Source of the DNA: Actinoplanes siamensis
GTDB lineage: Bacteria > Actinomycetota > Actinomycetes > Mycobacteriales > Micromonosporaceae
Reading direction: 5' to 3'
Assembly (NCBI RefSeq): GCF_016862395.1
Contig: NZ_BOMW01000017.1
Coordinates: 60,418-124,417 of the forward strand
DNA: 64,000 nucleotides
The notes beneath the pieces were generated by a model that saw only the letters and a program-made list of their open reading frames with translations, was not told the origin of the DNA and searched no databases. This document shows positions 49,895 to 57,529 of this stretch, piece by piece. The stretch's first letter is position 1. Every line of letters begins with the position of its first letter. The position numbers were made by a program, and so were the translations under genes.

Positions 49895-51154
49895 ATGAAA
49901 CGGCGTGCTCTTCTGGCCGGCTCCGCCGGGATGGCCGCGGCCGGTCTCGTGCCGGACCCGGCCTCCGCGGCCCCACCCACGCCCGGCTCCACCCGGGCGG
50001 GCTGGGTGCACACCTGGACCGCGATGCCGCAGCTCACCGAACCGGGCAATCTGCCACCGGCGCCCTTCACCGGGACGGACGCGGTGCTGGTGGACAGCAC
50101 CCTGCGGCAGACCGTGCGCACCTCGATCGGCGGGAAGTCGCTGCGGGTGCGGTTCTCGAACGCCTTCGGCACCACCGACCTGCCGCTCACCCGGGCCGCG
50201 ATCGCGCTCCCGGCCGGCGGCCGATCGGGAACGTCCGAGATCGTGCCCGGCAGCTCGCGGGCGCTGACCTTCGGCGGCGAGGCGTCCGTCGTGGTGCCGG
50301 CCGGCGCGCAGATCGTCTCCGACCCGGTGGCGATCCCGGTGGCGGCCCGGTCGGCGCTGGCCGTCACGGTCCATCTCGCCACCGGGCAGGCCGGGCTGAA
50401 CCTGACCTCGCACCCCGGATCGCGCACCACCTCCTGGCTGGCCGACGGTGATCGGGTGACCGAGCCGGACCTGCCGGGCGCGACGCCTGTCGACCACTGG
50501 TACCTGCTCAGCGGCGTCGAGGTCACCGCCCCGGACGCGGCCGGGGTGGTGATCCTCGGCGACTCGCTGACCGACGGCCGGGGCTCCACCACGAACGGCA
50601 ACGACCGCTGGCCCGACCAGCTGGCGGCGCGGTGGCGCGACCCGCGGCTGGCCATCCTGAACCAGGCGGCCGGCGGCAACCGGGTGCTGCACGACGGGCT
50701 CGGACCGAACGTCCTGGCCCGTTTCGACCGGGACGTGCTGGGTGTCAGCGGGGCGGCCTGGGTGCTGGTCTTCGAGGGCGTCAACGACATCGGCACGGCC
50801 GAGGCCACCGAGGCCGCCCAGCGTCAGGTGATCACGGCGCTGACCGGGGCGTACCGGCAGATCGTCCAGCGTTCGCACGCCCGGGGCCTGCGGGTGTACG
50901 GCGCGACGATCACCCCGTTCGGCGGGAACACCGGTTACGACGATCCCGGTGGCCTGCGGGAGCGTGCCCGGGTGGCGGTGAACGGGGTGATCCGGGGCGG
51001 GGTGTTCGACGCCTATGTCGACTTCGCCGCCGCGGTGGCCGATCCGGCGGCGCCGTGCCGGCTCGACCCGGCGTTCGACGTGGGAGATCACCTGCACCTG
51101 AATCCGGCGGGGTACGGCGCGCTGGCCGCCGCTGTCCCGCGCCGTCTCTTCTAG
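49895..51154 (+). CDS. Secreted SGNH/GDSL hydrolase, esterase candidate
   Basis: A 419-residue protein. The signal MKRRALLAGSAGMAAAGLVP has a short Arg pair (Tat- or Sec-type) and ends with ASAAP. An N-terminal beta domain (40-205) precedes the SGNH domain (215-419), which has block I VVILGDSLTDG, block II AGGNRV, block III EGVNDIG and block V DHLHLN. It begins 4 bases after the GH115 stop, so the two are co-expressed. An acetyl or glucuronoyl esterase role on xylan is an inference from this pairing; the family also contains other esterases. Confidence 0.85.
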   Translation: MKRRALLAGSAGMAAAGLVPDPASAAPPTPGSTRAGWVHTWTAMPQLTEPGNLPPAPFTGTDAVLVDSTLRQTVRTSIGGKSLRVRFSNAFGTTDLPLTRAAIALPAGGRSGTSEIVPGSSRALTFGGEASVVVPAGAQIVSDPVAIPVAARSALAVTVHLATGQAGLNLTSHPGSRTTSWLADGDRVTEPDLPGATPVDHWYLLSGVEVTAPDAAGVVILGDSLTDGRGSTTNGNDRWPDQLAARWRDPRLAILNQAAGGNRVLHDGLGPNVLARFDRDVLGVSGAAWVLVFEGVNDIGTAEATEAAQRQVITALTGAYRQIVQRSHARGLRVYGATITPFGGNTGYDDPGGLRERARVAVNGVIRGGVFDAYVDFAAAVADPAAPCRLDPAFDVGDHLHLNPAGYGALAAAVPRRLF

Positions 51155-51368
51155 GTCCCCCCGGACGGCCCGGCACGGTGATGCGGATGCAAGGGGCTCT
51201 CCGCCGCCGTGCCGGGCTCCACCCCCAGCACCCCGAGACGTGTCCCGCCCCTGGCTGCCGGCCGCCGGCACGCACCTGGCAGCCGAAGGCCTCCCCGCCG
51301 AACGGCACACAGGTGGCCAGGGCCAGCCGCGCGAGTGCGCGCATCTGCGTTCCCTCCGGGGGCGGGCA

Positions 51369-53429
51369 GTGACCGACATCGCTGCATGGGAGCGCTCCCA
51401 GCACAACGGCCCTCAGCTCCGCCGGCCGGCGGCCGAACAGACGGAGGTGCCGGACCAGATGTTCCTGCTGGCCAACCTGGTGATCATGGTCGCCTACTCG
51501 GCGATCACGATGGCCATCGCGGTGCCCGTGACGCGGGCCGGCCAGTTGCGTACCAACAAGCTGGCCATCGCCACCGCGATGATCTTCTTCAGCTGCGCGG
51601 TGGGGCACGGGCTGCACGCGTTCATCGCTCTGCTGGCAGCGGTCCGGCCGCATGGCGGGCATCCTGGGCACGCCCCGCCCGGTGACTGGTTCTGGACGTC
51701 GGCGATCTGGGATGCCTGCACCGCGGCGGTGGCCGTCTACTACTGGTCGCTGCGCCGCAGCTACGGGATGCTGCTCGGCAAGGGCGCGATCTACGTCGAC
51801 CCGTGGAGCCACCGCCGGCTGGACGAGGCGGACGCGCGGGAACAGGCCGCCCGGGACGTGGCCGAGGCACACCGGATCACGCTGTCCACCGTCGTCGAGC
51901 ACAGCGACGACGCGATCATCGGGCTCACCCCGGACGGCCTGGTCACCGCGTGGAACCAAGGCGCGGAACGGATCTTCGGTTATCCCACCGAGGAGATGAT
52001 CGGGCAGCCGGTCGGCGTGCTGGCCGACGCCGGGGCGGGCGACGCGCATCAGCGGGAGGTGCTGTCGCGGATACGCGAGGGCGCCCGGCGGGTCACCTAC
52101 GAGACGCGGCGCCTGCGCAAGGACGGCGCCCCTGTCGACGTCTCGCTGATGGTCACCCCGATCCGGGACCACACCGGCGCGCTCACCGGGATCTCCACCG
52201 TGGCCCGGGACGTCACCGCCGCCAAGGAGCACGCCGAGCGGCAGCGCGCCGTGCAGGAGCGGACCCAGCAGGCGCAGCGCATGGAGAGCCTGGGCAACCT
52301 GGCCGGCGGGGTGGCGCACGACTTCAACAACATTCTGGCGATCATCGCGAACTACACCGAGTTCGCGCTGGAGGAGACCGCCGACCGGCCCGAGGTGCAC
52401 AACGACCTGATCCAGGTGCGCACCGCCGTGGAGCGGGCCACCAACCTCACCCGCCAGCTGCTCACCTTCACCCGCGGCGACGCCATCCAGCCGCGCAACG
52501 TGGCGCTCAACGCGGTGCTCGCCGAGACCCAGGCCATGCTGGAGCGCACCATCGGCGAGCACATCCATCTGGTGGTGGCGCCGTCGGAGGTGCCGCTGAC
52601 CGTGCGGGCCGACCCCGGCCAGCTCCAGCAAGTGCTGCTCAACCTGGCGATCAACGCCCGCGACGCGATGCCGGAGGGCGGCAGCCTGGTCCTCGAGGCG
52701 AACTCCGCCGAGCTGGACGGCGACGAGCTGAACATGCAGCCGCCGCTGCCGGCCGGCCGGTACGCCCGGCTGGAGATCAGCGACACCGGCGAGGGGATGC
52801 CGCCGGAGGTGGCCGAGCGGATCTTCGAGCCGTTCTTCACCACCAAGCCGCGCGGCAAGGGCACCGGACTGGGCCTGGCCACGGTGTACGGCATCGTCAC
52901 CGAGGCCGGTGGCAGCGTGAACCTGTACTCGGAGCCGGGCGTCGGCACCACTTTCCGGATCTACCTGCCGCTGGTGGACGCTCCGGAGGACGTGACCCGC
53001 GGGGAGCGGCCGGGCGCCGGCCCGCCGCGTGGCGACGGCCGGACGGTACTGGTCGTCGAGGACGAGGCGGCCCTGCAGCGGATCATCACCCGGATCCTGA
53101 CCGAGAACGGCTACCAGGTGGTGGCCGCCACCGACGGTCGACAGGCCCTGGCCCGATACCACCAGCACGGCTGCGACGTGCTGCTGACCGACGTGATCAT
53201 GCCGGAGATGTCCGGGCCGCGGCTGGCCGAGTTGCTCACCGAGCGGCAGCCCGGCCTGCCGGTGATCTACATGTCCGGCTACAGCAACGGGCTGCTCGGC
53301 AGCACCCACGTGCTGGACGGCGACATCGCGTTCGTCGAGAAGCCGTTCACCGCCGCCGACCTGCTGCACAAGGTGGCCGCGGCCGTCGAGAACCTCCACC
53401 CGGCGGCGGTGAGTGCCCGGGAGACCTGA
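51369..53429 (+). CDS. Hybrid sensor histidine kinase (membrane domain-PAS-HisKA-HATPase-REC)
   Basis: About 686 residues from a GTG (MTDIAAWERSQ); the frame is open upstream, and an ATG at 51460 (MFLLANLV) is also possible. Three or four hydrophobic segments lie in the first 140 residues. PAS occurs at about 175-290 (STVVEHSDDAIIGLTPDGLV). The H-box is GGVAHDFNNILAIIANYTEF with His near 316. HATPase motifs are NLAINARDAMPEGG and GKGTGLGLATVYGIV. A C-terminal receiver has phospho-acceptor Asp near 607 (DVLLTDVIMPEMSG). It is a typical hybrid kinase; the partner output is not nearby. Confidence 0.9.
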   Translation: MTDIAAWERSQHNGPQLRRPAAEQTEVPDQMFLLANLVIMVAYSAITMAIAVPVTRAGQLRTNKLAIATAMIFFSCAVGHGLHAFIALLAAVRPHGGHPGHAPPGDWFWTSAIWDACTAAVAVYYWSLRRSYGMLLGKGAIYVDPWSHRRLDEADAREQAARDVAEAHRITLSTVVEHSDDAIIGLTPDGLVTAWNQGAERIFGYPTEEMIGQPVGVLADAGAGDAHQREVLSRIREGARRVTYETRRLRKDGAPVDVSLMVTPIRDHTGALTGISTVARDVTAAKEHAERQRAVQERTQQAQRMESLGNLAGGVAHDFNNILAIIANYTEFALEETADRPEVHNDLIQVRTAVERATNLTRQLLTFTRGDAIQPRNVALNAVLAETQAMLERTIGEHIHLVVAPSEVPLTVRADPGQLQQVLLNLAINARDAMPEGGSLVLEANSAELDGDELNMQPPLPAGRYARLEISDTGEGMPPEVAERIFEPFFTTKPRGKGTGLGLATVYGIVTEAGGSVNLYSEPGVGTTFRIYLPLVDAPEDVTRGERPGAGPPRGDGRTVLVVEDEAALQRIITRILTENGYQVVAATDGRQALARYHQHGCDVLLTDVIMPEMSGPRLAELLTERQPGLPVIYMSGYSNGLLGSTHVLDGDIAFVEKPFTAADLLHKVAAAVENLHPAAVSARET

Positions 53430-53498
53430 TCGCGGACGCGGACGTACCGCGTCACCGTCATCCGGTTTTGACGGCATCAGGGCGGGCATGCGCCCGGC

Positions 53499-54485
53499 AT
53501 GCCCGCCCTGACCGAAGTTCCGCCGCTGCCCGCCCATCTGCAGCTGGAAGTCACCTCGGCCTGCAACCTGCGCTGCACCATGTGCCTGGTCCGGTACCGG
53601 CCGCCGGTCAACAAGCTGGCCGGGGCGATGCCACCGGAGCTGTTCCACCGGCTCGTCGACGAGCTGCCGCTGCGGCAGCTGACCCTGCAGGGCCTGGGCG
53701 AGCCGCTGCTGTCGCCGTACCTCCCGGAGATGATCGCGACGGCGGTCGGCCGCGGGATCCGGGTCGGGTTCAACAGCAACGCCACGCTGCTCAGCCGGCG
53801 CCGCGCCGACGAGCTGGTGGCGAGCCGGGTGGACTGGCTGCACGTCTCGCTGGACGGGGCCGGCCCGGCGGTCTACGAGGCGATCCGCGAGGGCGCCAGC
53901 TTCGGCGCCGTGCTGGGCAACCTGGCCGGGCTGGTGGCGGCGAAGCGCGCGGCCGGCAGCGCGACGCCGTGGATCCGGGTGGTGTTCGTCGCGATGCGCG
54001 ACAACGTGGCCGAGCTGCCCGCGCTGGTCCGACTGCTGGCCGGGATCGGGGTGAACGAGCTGCGGGTGCAGAACCTGTCGCACAGCTTCGACGACGCGGC
54101 CGCCGGGTACGACGAGATCCGGTCGTTCACCGCGGCCCAGGCCCTGTGGACCGGGGCGGACCAGCTGGCCGCGCGCGGCGCCTTCGCCGCGGCGACGGAC
54201 GCCGCCGCGGACACCGGCTTGCGCCTGCGCCTGCCGAGCCTGACCGGCGAGGGCGGCGGCAACTGCGCCTGGCCGTGGGAGGCGGCGTACGTGACCAGCG
54301 CCGGAGTGGTCCAGCCGTGCTGCATGGTGATGGGCGACGACCGGGTGAGTCTGGGCTCGCTCCACGAGTCCAGCTTCACCCAGATCTGGCACGGCGCGGC
54401 GTACCGCGACTTCCGCCGCCGCCTGGACAGCGCCGACCCACCGGACGTGTGCCGCGGGTGCTCCCTCTACCGGCACACCTTCTGA
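53499..54485 (+). CDS. Radical SAM protein with SPASM/twitch-type C-terminus
   Basis: 328 residues. The radical-SAM cluster motif is SACNLRCTMC (Cys22, Cys26, Cys29), and the barrel continues with QGLGEPLLSPYL and VSLDGAGPAVYEAIREG. The C-terminal auxiliary cluster region has Cys in GGGNCAWPWEAA, GVVQPCCMVMGD and DVCRGCSLYRH, a short SPASM-like arrangement. It could modify a peptide or small molecule. It is followed after three bases by a 54-residue ORF, and no obvious peptide-export or protease gene is nearby. Confidence 0.88.
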   Translation: MPALTEVPPLPAHLQLEVTSACNLRCTMCLVRYRPPVNKLAGAMPPELFHRLVDELPLRQLTLQGLGEPLLSPYLPEMIATAVGRGIRVGFNSNATLLSRRRADELVASRVDWLHVSLDGAGPAVYEAIREGASFGAVLGNLAGLVAAKRAAGSATPWIRVVFVAMRDNVAELPALVRLLAGIGVNELRVQNLSHSFDDAAAGYDEIRSFTAAQALWTGADQLAARGAFAAATDAAADTGLRLRLPSLTGEGGGNCAWPWEAAYVTSAGVVQPCCMVMGDDRVSLGSLHESSFTQIWHGAAYRDFRRRLDSADPPDVCRGCSLYRHTF

Positions 54486-54488
54486 GTC

Positions 54489-54653
54489 TTGACCGCGCGC
54501 CTCCCCTCGGCGCCCGATCAGGTCGACCGGATCATCGCGGGAGGCTGGACCGCACATCACCCGACCGGCAACGATCAACGGGAATGGGTGGTACGAACGG
54601 ACATTGTCCCCGTCGATCTCGATCCGTTGTGGACGGAACTCCGTGACAGCTGA
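54489..54653 (+). CDS. Small unannotated ORF behind the radical SAM gene
   Basis: A TTG three bases after the radical SAM stop opens a 54-codon frame (MTARLPSAPDQVDRIIAGGW, ending DPLWTELRDS). Its amino-acid mix is protein-like: it has a DQVDRII helix start, a central HHPTGNDQREW segment and acidic LDPLW end. It has no signal peptide, and no Cys or Ser-rich core that would mark a classic RiPP precursor. The gene could encode a partner, a chaperone-like leader-binding piece or the C-terminus of a decayed gene. The start codon and translation are unverified. Confidence 0.45.
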   Translation: MTARLPSAPDQVDRIIAGGWTAHHPTGNDQREWVVRTDIVPVDLDPLWTELRDS

Positions 54654-54692
54654 CGGTGGGCAGGGGGCCCACCCGTACTCGCAGGGGGATTC

Positions 54693-55352
54693 ATGTTTCG
54701 TACCAAGCGTGCCCGGATCCGTGCCCTGGCTCTGACCGGGAGCCTGGCAGCCGCCGCCGGAACGATCGGCGCGGTCACGTTCGACGCCTCGGCCGCCGAG
54801 ACGGCCCCGGTGACCCCGGCCGCCCCGGCGGCCCAGGTCGCCGACGCCGCGCGGGCCGCGGCGGGCGCCGCCACGCCGTGGCCGAAGGCGGCGGCGCCGG
54901 CGCTCTCCGCGATCCCGGAGGCGATCCGCCCGCCGGCCGGTTCCAAGCCGGTCGGCGCCTACGTGGTCGTCACCGGCACCCAGACCTACACCTGCGTGGT
55001 CCCGGCCGGCGGCGCCGCCGGCGGCTACACCGGCGCGTCGACGCCCGAGGCGCAGCTGCTCGGCACCGGCGGGAGGATCCACCACTTCGCCGGGCCGAGC
55101 TGGCAGTCGGTCCGGGACGGTTCACTGGTGACCGCCACCAAGGTCAAGGACACGCCGCGCACCGGCACCATCCCGGAGCTGCTGCTGCAGGTGAACAGCC
55201 ACACCGGCAAGGGAGTGCTGAGCAAGGCCGACTACGTCAGCCGCCTCTACACCTCGGGCGGGGTGGCCCCGGCCGGCGCGTGCGCCGCCGGTGACAAGAC
55301 CAGCGTCCCCTACCAGGCCCTGTACGTCTTCTGGGACGCCCCGGCCGCCTGA
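54693..55352 (+). CDS. Secreted DUF3455 protein
   Basis: 219 residues with a signal peptide (RIRALALTGSLAAAAGTIGA, cleaved near ASAAE). The DUF3455 domain follows: VGAYVVVTGTQTYTCVVPA, GRIHHFAGPSWQSVRDGSLV, TIPELLLQVNSHTGKGVLSK, and CAAGDKTSVPYQALYVFWDA near the end. Function is unknown; the family is secreted in bacteria and fungi. It does not appear to be linked to the genes before it, and it converges with the toxin-immunity cluster. Confidence 0.85.
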   Translation: MFRTKRARIRALALTGSLAAAAGTIGAVTFDASAAETAPVTPAAPAAQVADAARAAAGAATPWPKAAAPALSAIPEAIRPPAGSKPVGAYVVVTGTQTYTCVVPAGGAAGGYTGASTPEAQLLGTGGRIHHFAGPSWQSVRDGSLVTATKVKDTPRTGTIPELLLQVNSHTGKGVLSKADYVSRLYTSGGVAPAGACAAGDKTSVPYQALYVFWDAPAA

Positions 55353-55397
55353 TCCAGCCGGTCGGCCGGTCCGGTGCGCAACCGCCGGGCCGGCCGG

Positions 55398-55685
55398 CTA
55401 GCGGCAGGCGATCTCGAACTCCGGCTCCTGCTCCCAGAACCGCGCGATCTCCGTGATGATCCCCCGCAGGTTGCCGGCCAGCTCGGGCGGCAGCGGCTCG
55501 CCGTTGTCGTCCCAGCGCGGCGCCGCGGGCAGGGTGAACCGGATCCGGGACACCCCGGACTCCACAGCGATCAGCAGCGTGTGCGCGCCGAGCTGGAGGA
55601 TCACGTCCTCGCGGCCGGCGCTGGCCAGCGTCACGCCGCTCTCCACGTGCAGCGCCTTCTGCGCCTGCAGTGCTCGCACCGTCAT
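55398..55685 (-). CDS. Candidate immunity protein of the CD38-like toxin
   Basis: A 95-residue soluble protein with three or four predicted beta strands (EDVILQLGAHTLLIAVESGV; SRIRFTLPAAPRWDD) and a C-terminal acidic helix (GIITEIARFWEQEPEFEIAC). It is acidic overall, as many immunity proteins are, and lacks a signal peptide. It follows the toxin-like gene by 17 bases on the same strand, the classic order for effector and immunity. I do not recognise its family, and the assignment rests on position and size. Confidence 0.55.
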   Translation of the reverse strand: MTVRALQAQKALHVESGVTLASAGREDVILQLGAHTLLIAVESGVSRIRFTLPAAPRWDDNGEPLPPELAGNLRGIITEIARFWEQEPEFEIACR

Positions 55686-55702
55686 GCCGGTGGCCTCCCA
55701 GC

Positions 55703-56692
55703 TCAGGTCACGCCGAACGGATCGTTCTCAATGATCCTGGTGATGTTCGGGTTCGCCTGCAACGCGGGTTTCTCCGCCGTGTTCCAGACGCTTCGCGACC
55801 ACGCGTTGTGCGTCCACGCGGTGGCCTCGCCGGTGGCGTTCTGCGCGTAGCGCTCGGACAGCCGCTGCCAGATGCCGTACGCCTGGTTACGGGCGACCGG
55901 CGACCCGGCCTCGAAGAGCCGCATGTCGTCGAAGCGCCGGCCGCCCGGCGTCATCTCCAGGGTCGTCGAGGTGACGCCGTCGACCTGCTTCTCCGCGAAC
56001 GACCGCATCTTCTCGCCGCCCGGCTGCTCGCCGGAGTAGAAGGTGGCGCCGTTGACCGGGCTGCGCACGTCGGCGTTCTCCACCTCGTGCATCAGGCCCC
56101 GGAAGGCGGTCCTGCGGCTGCCGTCGACGGTCTTCTCGGCGAGCGTCCGGGCGCCGGCCCGCTCCAGCATCCCGGCGGCCTTGCGGAGCAGGGCGGCGAT
56201 CTCCCGCTCGATCAGCGCCATCGCCTCGTGGATCAGCTTGCGGCAGGCGGTCCGGGTCAGCGCGATCCACGCCGGGATCTCGGCGAGCGTCGCCCCGGCG
56301 GTGACAGTCGCCGTCGCGACCGCCTGACCGACCTCGATCGCCAGGGCGGTGAGCTGGGCGAGGAACGCCGCCTTCAGTCCGATCGTCACACCGGCCATGG
56401 CGATCAGCGCGCCACCGATGAGCTCCGCGGCGGTGGCCGCCTCGGTCAGGTGGCGGCCGGGCCCGTCCTCGCCGTTCCACCAGCGCTCGAACGCCTCGAC
56501 GCCGGCGCCCTCGTTGGCCAGCCAGACCTGACGGGCGGTCGCGGTGGCCTGTTCCGCGTGGGCCCGCATCCGGGTGCCGTGCTCGATCCACGCCCGGCCG
56601 TCCGCCTGGAGCTGGTCCTCGTCGGCCTCCGGCCACTCCAGGCCGATCCAGCTCAGCGGCTCGATGAGTTCGGGCGGCAGCGTGATGGTCAT
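55703..56692 (-). CDS. Polymorphic toxin with WXG/CpnT-like N-terminus and CD38-like ADP-ribosyl cyclase C-terminus
   Basis: A 329-residue protein. The N-terminal 80 residues (LEWPEADEDQLQADGRAWIE; WLANEGAGVEAFERWW) match the CpnT-like/WXG100-type secretion domain, and about 85-215 is a long Ala-rich helical region. The C-terminal 110 residues carry FYSG (218-221), TTLEMTPGG with Glu246, FDD with Asp255, GIWQRLSERYAQNA with Trp275, and Glu307 in NTAEKPAL. These correspond to CD38 Glu146, Asp155 (same spacing of 9), Trp189 in the FWKTVSRRFAEAA stretch, and Glu226. The domain would use NAD+ as substrate, to make cyclic ADP-ribose or ADP-ribose. The upstream genes encode WXG-like and YbaB-like proteins; the downstream gene is the likely immunity factor. 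The function is inferred from motifs. Confidence 0.75.
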   Translation of the reverse strand: MTITLPPELIEPLSWIGLEWPEADEDQLQADGRAWIEHGTRMRAHAEQATATARQVWLANEGAGVEAFERWWNGEDGPGRHLTEAATAAELIGGALIAMAGVTIGLKAAFLAQLTALAIEVGQAVATATVTAGATLAEIPAWIALTRTACRKLIHEAMALIEREIAALLRKAAGMLERAGARTLAEKTVDGSRRTAFRGLMHEVENADVRSPVNGATFYSGEQPGGEKMRSFAEKQVDGVTSTTLEMTPGGRRFDDMRLFEAGSPVARNQAYGIWQRLSERYAQNATGEATAWTHNAWSRSVWNTAEKPALQANPNITRIIENDPFGVT

Positions 56693-56697
56693 GGCGG

Positions 56698-57042
56698 CTA
56701 CCCCCCGCCGCCCGGGGACGACACGGAGCCGGCGGCGTACAGATCGGACGCCGCCGCGGCGTCTTCGGCCACGACCGACCGGGCCTGCACGATCAGCGTC
56801 GCCGCCGCGAAGCCGACCTGCTCGGTGTACGACCCGATGGCCTCCAGCGCGAGATCGGCAGCGGCCCGGTACGCGAGCCCGAACACGCTCCCGGCCTCGT
56901 CCGCGCCCCAGGGACTCGACGACGCCCCGACCGCCGTCTCCAGTGTCCCCAGGTCGTCGGCCATCCGCCGGGCCACCCCGGCGAGGTCCCGCCCGGCCGC
57001 CGCGACGCTGTCCGGGTCGATCCGGAGCCGCCCGCTCACCAC
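56698..57042 (-). CDS. WXG100-like protein
   Basis: A 114-residue helical hairpin protein starting with tandem GTG codons. LRIDPDSVAAAGRDLAGVAR forms the first helix, the turn is SSPWGADEAGSVFG (a W-G variant of WxG), and LIVQARSVVAEDAAAASDLY forms the second helix. The C-terminus is Gly/Ser-rich. It overlaps the YbaB-like gene by 7 bases and precedes the toxin by 5 bases, so it is probably a co-secreted partner or chaperone of the toxin's N-terminal domain, as EsxE/EsxF are for CpnT. No complete type VII secretion genes are in the window. Confidence 0.75.
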   Translation of the reverse strand: MVSGRLRIDPDSVAAAGRDLAGVARRMADDLGTLETAVGASSSPWGADEAGSVFGLAYRAAADLALEAIGSYTEQVGFAAATLIVQARSVVAEDAAAASDLYAAGSVSSPGGGG

Positions 57043-57383
57043 GGCCGGGCCGCCCGCCGGCTCAGGTCGTACAGCGCGACGGACATCTCGGCGAACCGCC
57101 GTTCCGCGGTGTCCGACGACTCGGCCAGCGCGTCCCGGAGCCGCTCGGGGGCCGCCGCCCCGTCATACCGCGAGCCGGCCCGCTCCCGAACCTCGTCCTG
57201 GGCCGCGGTGAACGCCTCGATCAGCGCGGCCCGCAGCTCGTCGAGCGGCAGGTACGCCACCCGCGGATCGAGATAGAGGTCGGCCAGCCGGCCGTCCGCG
57301 TCCAGCTCGACCCGGACCCGGCCGTCGGCGGCCTCGGCGGATGCGCCGGACGACCGGCCCGGACCGTACGAGAAGTCCCCCAT
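57036..57383 (-). CDS. YbaB/EbfC-family protein
   Basis: 115 residues from an ATG (MGDFSYGPGRSS) with GGAGGG five bases upstream; two earlier in-frame starts (57404, 57434) lack such a site. The profile VRVELDADGRLADLYLDPRV followed by LRAALIEAFTAAQDEVRERA is YbaB/EbfC-like. In actinobacteria such proteins are often placed at the front of WXG/toxin cassettes; the usual family role is nucleoid-associated DNA binding. It is the first gene of the four-gene leftward toxin unit. Confidence 0.7.
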   Translation of the reverse strand: MGDFSYGPGRSSGASAEAADGRVRVELDADGRLADLYLDPRVAYLPLDELRAALIEAFTAAQDEVRERAGSRYDGAAAPERLRDALAESSDTAERRFAEMSVALYDLSRRAARPW

Positions 57384-57483
57384 GGCGCCCTCCACATCGG
57401 CCATCGGGGGAACGCCGTGTGAAGTGGCGCTCACCCCCTGTGCCGCCGAATACAGCGGAGAGATGGAGCGCGTTCAATGAAAA

Positions 57484-57515
57484 AGCCCCGCGGAACGAAA
57501 AAAGTCCGCGGGGCT
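57484..57515 (-). terminator. Intrinsic terminator of divIVA
   Basis: AGCCCCGCGGA and TCCGCGGGGCT form an 11-base perfect stem around a 10-base loop, followed on the minus strand by TTTTTC. It lies 14 bases after the DivIVA stop. Confidence 0.85.
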
Positions 57516-57529
57516 CCGACGACCGGAGG

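Noticed and set aside
53499..54653. Complete RiPP biosynthetic cluster
   Set aside because: There is no precursor with a recognisable core, and no peptidase, exporter or recognition-element protein around the radical SAM gene; only the small ORF is noteworthy.
50910..55085. 1391-codon leftward open frame
   Set aside because: It runs across four separate recognised plus-strand genes and has no domain; it is an antisense shadow.
55703..56050. TNT-type (CpnT) NAD+ glycohydrolase as identity of the toxin domain
   Set aside because: The delivery head is CpnT-like, but the C-terminal motifs (TLE, FDD, IWxxLSxRxA, AE) fit the CD38/ADP-ribosyl cyclase pattern better and I see no TNT motif.
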